Assembly: GCA_001430745.1 (NCBI GenBank)
Contig: KQ482011.1
Location: forward strand, 436,274-458,304
Source of the DNA: Auxenochlorella pyrenoidosa
Taxonomy: Eukaryota > Chlorophyta > Trebouxiophyceae > Chlorellales > Chlorellaceae
Reading direction: 5' to 3'
DNA length: 22,031 bases
Shown here: positions 17,088-22,031 of the stretch, piece after piece
Layout: each line of letters opens with the position of its first letter
Position numbering within the stretch: the stretch's first letter is position 1
The notes under the pieces: generated by a model
The model's database searches: none
Seen by the model: the letters and a program-made list of their open reading frames with translations, nothing else
Told to the model about the DNA's origin: nothing
Made by a program: the position numbers and the translations under genes

Positions 17088-19353
17088 TCAGGGGAGGTGG
17101 ATTCGCATGACCTTGGAGGCAGGCTGGTTGCAGTATGGGCACGTTTTGGTCCCGCTCTCCACGTGCCCAGCGCAGTCGCCACACAGGCACAGGTGGCTGC
17201 TGAGGAGGGAGGGAGCAGACATGGTTTGATGATCAGGCATGCAAGGGGAGGGCACATGGGAGGGCAGGCGGGCAGGCAGGCAGGCAGGCAGGCACGCAAG
17301 CAGGCAGGCAGGGGGGCAGGCAGATGGTTGGGCGCGGCACAAGGGAGTACAGGCAGGCAGGCTGCCCTGGGCCAGGTGCAAATGAGCGGGCGGGAGAGGC
17401 AGTTTGGCTGCGTGTAACCAGGGCCCCTCACCACGGCGAGACGGCATGGGTGCGCTCGGGCCGCAGGCACACGATGCACTCCTTTGCCCGCTCCAGCTCC
17501 TCCCGCTGCTGCCGCCCCTGCTGCTCCGCACCCCCCTCTGGCTGCTTGCGCTTCAGGTGGCGCCGTAGCTCGGCTGTTAGGCCACGAAAAAGCTTGCTCT
17601 GCCCTCCAGCGCTGCCGCTGGCCTCATCGCCTGCCGGGGCAGCTGCGCTGCTGCCGGCCTCATCGCCTGCCGGGGCAGCTGCGCTGCCGCTGCCATTACC
17701 ATCCGCACAGGGCAGCAGCAGCTGGAGCAGGGGGCCGCAGGAGGCGGCATCCTTTCGCTCCAGGGCCAGCAGCAGTGGGGTGCTGCCATCGTTGTTCACT
17801 GCGGCTGGGTCGGCGCCGGCAGCCAGCAGTGCCTCGGCGGCAGCAGCGGCGGCCTCGGGGCACACATTCCGCACCGCCGAGTGCAGCGGCGTGCGGCCTT
17901 GTTTGTCTGCCGACGCGACAGTCGCCCCTGCCTCCACCAGAGCCTTGACGGCTGCCGCGGCTGCTGCGGCATTGCTGTTCTTTGCCGCCCTGCATGGGTG
18001 GGGAAGAACATGGGAAGCCTGGTTGTGGCTCAGCGCAGCAAGTAAAAGATTCAAGATTTGCCCTCAACCAGCGAATTGGCACTGGCAAGCTGTACTGAAA
18101 CTGGCGCAGGTCCGTGCGTGCGCAGGTACGTGTGCGGTATACCGCACAGCAGGCACAGCGTGGGTCACCTGTGCAAGGGGGTTCGACCATCCCCAGGCGA
18201 GGGGCTGCTGTGGTCCGCCCCAGCCAGCCTCAACGCGTTGATTGCCTCCACTGCTGCCGCTGCGCCTCGGTTTAAAGCTGCGCAGTGCATTGGCGTGTCG
18301 CTGTTGCTATCTGCGCGGCTGATAGAAGCCCCCGCAGCAATCAGTGCTGCCACAACTGGCCCCACCGCGCCAGCCTTCCCACGCCACGCTGCATAGTGCA
18401 GGGCTGACCCGCCCTCTGCGTCCGTAGCCTCTGGATCTGCACCGACATCCAGCAGAACTTTCACCATTGCTGCCGCCCTCCTGCTGCTACGCTCGCAGGC
18501 AACGTGGAGCGGCCGCCAGCCGCTGTCATTTGCCGCATCTACAGGCGCGCCTGCCGCTGCAAGCGCTGTAACTGCTTCTGGCGTGCCGTACTGTGCTGCG
18601 AGGTGCAGCGGCATGACGCCCTTGGCGGCGAGTGCGGCATTTGCACCTGCATTGGTGAGGGCCTTGATGGCTGCTGCCGCGGCCAAGCCCTTGCCCTTGC
18701 CGTTGCATGCCGCGCTGGAGAGGAACAGAAAGCAGCAGGTCATGAGTTGGGTGATGGGCAGTTGGATAAAGGCCGTCGTTAGCCAGGCAATGTTGAGGCT
18801 GGGCCACGCTCAAGCACCTTTTAAACAGCTCGACAAGGCGGTCTGCTTGATCTCACCAGTGCAGCGGGGTCGCCAGAAACTGTGCTGTCGGGTCCATGCT
18901 TGTCCCAGCCTCCAGCAAAGCGGCAATGCCCTCAGTCACTGCCGCTGCATCAGCATTGTATGCTGCATGATGCAGGGGCTGCCAGCAATTGCTGTCTACA
19001 CTGCCCACTGATGCGCCTGCTGCAACAAGCGCTCGCACGGCTGGCCCAACCGCTCCTGGCTTGCCCCAGTGGGCCGCGCAATGCAGAGGAGTCCGACCCA
19101 AGCTGCTTGTGGCTGCAACATCACCTCCAGCCTCCACCAGTGCTGCGATAGTGGCAGCAACCGCCTCTCCATCGGCTGCTGTTGCTGCCAAGTGCAAGGG
19201 ACTATGCCCCCCTGCCCCCTTGAGGTTGACATCTGCCCCAGCCGCCAGCGCAGCATACACTGCAGCAAGCCGCTCATACTTGCTGCCCTGCTGCACTGCC
19301 AACTCCAGGGATGGCTGCATCGGGGGGGGTGCAGCAGTAAGGCCCGCCGCCAT
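17088..19353 (-). CDS. Ankyrin-repeat protein with C-terminal RING finger (probable E3 ubiquitin ligase)
   Basis: Exons: 19353-18857, 18714-18169, 17989-17432 and 17199-17088, giving 570 residues. About a dozen ankyrin repeats fill residues 10-450; clear cores include HSPLHLAATAADGEA, RTPLHCAAHWGKPGA, QPLHHAAYNADA, MPLHLAAQYGTPEA, RPLHVACERS, SALHYAAWRGKAGA and RTPLHSAVRN. An Ala/Gly-rich linker with a 12-residue tandem repeat (SAAAPAGDEA) follows. The RING is C519-x2-C522-x11-C534-x-H536-x3-C540-x2-C543-x10-C554-x2-C557, spacing like IAP and other ankyrin-RING ligases. The intron at 17431-17200 splits the third RING cysteine codon. Ankyrins would bind substrate and the RING would recruit an E2 (family knowledge). 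All three introns are GT-AG. The start is uncertain: an alternative first exon 19691-19563 joins in phase to 19314. Confidence 0.9.
17262..17323. repeat. (GGCA)n microsatellite
   Basis: A run of ggca units with a few substitutions, within the last intron (17431-17200) of the ankyrin-RING gene. Confidence 0.93.
17620..17686 (-). repeat. 36-nt coding tandem repeat
   Basis: A 31-nt identical block at 17620-17650 and 17656-17686 (period 36 nt, 12 codons) encodes SAAAPAGDEA twice in the linker between the ankyrin array and the RING finger. The period keeps the frame, so length changes here would be tolerated. Confidence 0.92.
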
Positions 19354-20594
19354 TCACGCAGCGTCCAGAAGGGGGCACATCACGATAGGGTTTGAATCAG
19401 CACTTCATCCTTCCTTGCCTCGGCGTGCCAGTTGCAGGCAACCAACCATCCGGCCCATCAGCCCTGCCATTGCAGTGCCTAAGGTCACCAGTCGGTGCGT
19501 GGTGCATGCCCACTGCAGCTGCTGGCGCCTTCTTCGCCCCTCCCACACCTCCCGCCCCTCACCGCAGATGCCTTGCTGCAAGCTTTGGCGACACCTCCTG
19601 GTTCTTCCGAGGCGTGCGCGGGACCGGCCTGCAATGCGTCCTGGGGGCCCGAGCTGAGCAGCTCGAGAGCACTCTCCGGGGGTGGGGCCATACCTGCTCG
19701 TAACCCTGAAGGCTGGCCTTGCTGTAAGGCGGTGAGCCAGATGGGAATCAGAAGGTCGAGTGCAGGCCCTCATGAGATTTCGCCCTTCCGGCAAATGCTA
19801 GGCATGCTGTGCGCGGCGTGTGGCGTTTCTTGACCCCCCCTATCTGTTGCCTGCACTTGTCTCGAGAGGGAAAGACGGATACAGGCCTTCATACAGATCT
19901 GGCGACCCCTCCTTCGCCACGCGTATGCATTCTGGTCTGCCGTCCACGGCGACTGGCAGTGCACCAGTGCAGGCTGCTGGGCATGCTGAGCACCCAGTTG
20001 CCGGGCACAATTCACACCTTCCTTGTGCAATGCACGTGTACACCTGTGTGTGCAAGTTGGCCTCCATTGGCAGCACAGAAATTGCACGGGAGCGACGCCA
20101 CATGGACCGACCATGACTTGCTCGTTGTTCACAAGGCAGGCTAGGCTCTCGTCTCAGGCAAGACCCTGAGCCGTTCTCTATGCTGCAGTCAAGGACGGGT
20201 CAGCCACTTGAAGCGAGCCCTCTGAAAGACCATAGCGCTCGCAATTTCCCATTGAGGACACCGCACGAGCGCCCTTGTGTCCAGTGCGCATCGGTTGTCG
20301 GCCTGCATCCGGTGCACCTGCTTCTGCAAAGTGCGATTTGGATGCCCTATGTAGTTGAATGTGCAAGACGAACGCTGCGGGCTGGAAGGGGAAACTTGTT
20401 GGCATGAAGCCACGAGTGCGCTGCGCCGCACAGCGCCCTTGCCCGAAGCGCACAAAGGCCCTGGAATGCCCCATCCTTGGTTGTCCCGACACTGGAACGC
20501 CACCACCATGCGTTGCCCCCCAGCAACAGTCCTGAAGGGCCGCTCAGGCACCCACAGAAGCGCGTCGAGACCCCCAGGGCCCTCCTCTGCCGAG
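19354..20594. other. Divergent intergenic region between ankyrin-RING and F-box/LRR genes
   Basis: These 1.24 kb hold the upstream regions of both genes. A possible extra first exon of the ankyrin-RING gene lies at 19691-19563 on the minus strand. Both strands between 19800 and 20590 contain open frames of 75-160 codons, among them a minus-strand frame 20674-20189 that runs antisense over the F-box first exon. None resembles a known family and none has clear splice structure. No RNA gene or mobile element was recognised. Confidence 0.45.
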
Positions 20595-22031
20595 ATGCCG
20601 CAGCCTGGAGACTGTATGGCTGCGCATCTGCCGGCTGCAATCTTGGAGCTCGTTGCGGAGAGGCTGAGCTTCAAGCAGAGGTGAGGAGTGGCCTACTGGG
20701 CGGAGGGTTTTGTAGGCGCCCAGGCTCTAGCGCGCTCTGATAGCACTGGCAGCGCAGGTGGAGGTGCGATCCGACACGCGTGGCCGTCTCGAGGGCACCA
20801 GCAAGCGGGTGCCCACCGCGGCCCCGTCGGGCAGGTGACGGCGCTGCTGCCGCCCCGCCAGAATCCCGCTGGTTGTGTGCTTGCTCGCTCCAATCTGGCC
20901 CCGCATTTGACGTCCTAGCAGGCTGGCCATGTGCGGCGTCAACCGGCACTGGCGGCAGGCGCTCGTGGGCAGCCGCCTGCTCTGGAGCTGCACGGAGCTT
21001 GACCTCAGCGGCGCCTGCGAGGAGCGCGTGGCTGGGATGATCGCCTTTGCTGCCGCTCGTGCGCAGGTGGGGTTGCCACGCACCACCCTTGTGCGGCAGT
21101 CGTCGGGGCAGCATGCTGGGGCTCGGCCGGCGTGGATGTCGTGCAGGGCAGGGGAGCGCCGTGCGCCGGGAGACCAGCGGCCAACCAGCGCCCGATCCCT
21201 GCTGTCCAGGCACCCGCGCTCTCCAGCCGCTGCTGGCCGGCGTTCGACAGGAAGCTCGCATGCTGCAGCTGGCTCTGGGCCACCGCCCTGTGTCGCTTGC
21301 AGCCCCTGCACCTGCTGGTGTGCGCCCTTGCTCTCCCCCCCACCCCCCCACCCCCCCCACCCGTCCCCACCCCACCCCACCCCAGGGCATCCGCGAGCTG
21401 GAGCTGACGCTGGGCGAGGCGGAGCAGTGGCCGGGGGCGACCTTCCTGCTGGGCACGCTGCGCCCGTCGCTGCGCCGCCTGCTGCTCGCCGCGCCCGGCG
21501 CCGAGTCCGAGCTCCCCCCCGGCGCCGCCCCCTTCCTGGCCTGCCTGCGCGGCTTGACCTCGCTCGACCTGGACAACTCCCTGGGCAGCCTGGGCCCCGG
21601 GATCGGTCAGCTGGCGCGCCTGCAGGAGCTGCTGGTGTCACGAGACGAGCTGTCATATGATTGGGAGCTGCCGCCGCAGCTGGGCGACCTCACCGCCCTG
21701 ACCCGGCTGGAGCTGGTCAGGTGACTGTGGCTGCGAGGGGGGCCGGAGCGCAGGGCTGCAAGGGGGGGTTGGGATGGGGCGCAGGGCTGCGGGGTCGGGG
21801 GCGCAGCGCCCCGGGGCATCAGCAGCACGCGGCACGCCATGCACGTGCATGCTGCTGGGGGGCCGGGGTGGCTGTTGGGGAGCGGCCTGCCCTGCTCTGG
21901 GTTGCCCTCTGCGGGCCGCCTGCCCGCGCCAAGGTGGCAGCCCTGCATTCATCCGGCAGCTCGCATCGGCCACGCCGCGCTCGGTCGCGCCGCACTCCTC
22001 GCCGCCTGTGCACCTTCATGGCCTGCCTGCC
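20595..22031 (+). CDS. F-box/leucine-rich-repeat protein, partial at the right edge
   Basis: Probable substrate receptor of an SCF ubiquitin ligase. Exons seen: 20595-20680, 20922-21066 and 21386-21720 (188 residues), with the last donor (gtgact) at 21721. Residues about 11-55 read LPAAILELVAERLSFKQRLAMCGVNRHWRQALVGSRLLW, which fits an F-box (L-P-x2-I-L-x2-V..L...L...VxRxWR..L..S.LLW). The third exon gives leucine-rich-repeat-like lines: GIRELELTLG, SLRRLLLAAP, LTSLDLDNSLGSLGPGIGQL, LQELLVS and LTALTRLELV. An internal ATG at 20616 is an alternative start. Introns are GT-AG (gtgagg, gtgggg). After 21720 there is intron-like sequence; a cag at 21957-21959 could be an acceptor, but what follows is not clearly LRR. 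The gene surely continues beyond the window. Confidence 0.7.

Noticed and set aside
17262..17323. CRISPR-like spaced repeat
   Set aside because: It is a simple ggca microsatellite within an intron, without unique spacers.

Overview
The window looks like nuclear DNA of a green alga, most likely a Chlorella-like trebouxiophyte. It is GC-rich, its genes are cut into many short exons, introns mostly begin gtgcgc, gtgagc or gcaagc, Ala/Gly/Gln-rich low-complexity inserts interrupt conserved domains, and TGTAA (the green-algal polyadenylation signal) follows some genes. The lineage is inferred from these traits and the gene set, not from a database match. All exon models were built by hand from splice signals, reading phase and remembered protein family patterns.

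Layout, left to right. (1) Minus strand, 3170 to about 220 or beyond the left edge: a secreted S1 (chymotrypsin-fold) serine protease in at least 10 exons. (2) 3171-3982: divergent intergenic region with some unexplained coding-like minus-strand sequence. (3) Plus, 3983-5765: an SfsA-type nuclease homologue in 4 exons. (4) Plus, 6122-11216: a proline iminopeptidase (S33 alpha/beta hydrolase) in 14 exons. (5) 11217-12027: a gap with another coding-like minus-strand remnant. (6) Minus, 12321-12028 and 13079-12413: a DUF4536/DMAC1-like two-helix membrane protein lying 91 nt downstream of a TMA7 gene. This pair is a candidate dicistronic transcript. (7) Plus, 13463-16893: a LENG8/THP3 (SAC3/GANP-PCI) protein in 8 exons, divergent from TMA7. 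(8) Minus, 19353-17088: an ankyrin-repeat RING E3 ligase, convergent with (7). (9) 19354-20594: divergent intergenic region. (10) Plus, from 20595 past the right edge: an F-box/LRR protein.

The genes are unrelated housekeeping and regulatory functions: proteolysis (S1 protease, proline iminopeptidase), ubiquitin ligation (RING and F-box proteins), mRNA maturation (THP3), translation (TMA7) and a probable mitochondrial assembly factor. I see no pathway cluster, mobile element with recognisable enzymes, CRISPR array, tRNA or rRNA.

The most unusual signals concern introns. Nine of 40 reconstructed splice donors are GC rather than GT, five of them in the iminopeptidase gene. At four places an exon-intron junction has been copied into the neighbouring intron, leaving a decoy splice site. 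The closely spaced TMA7-DMAC1 pair is the third point of interest.
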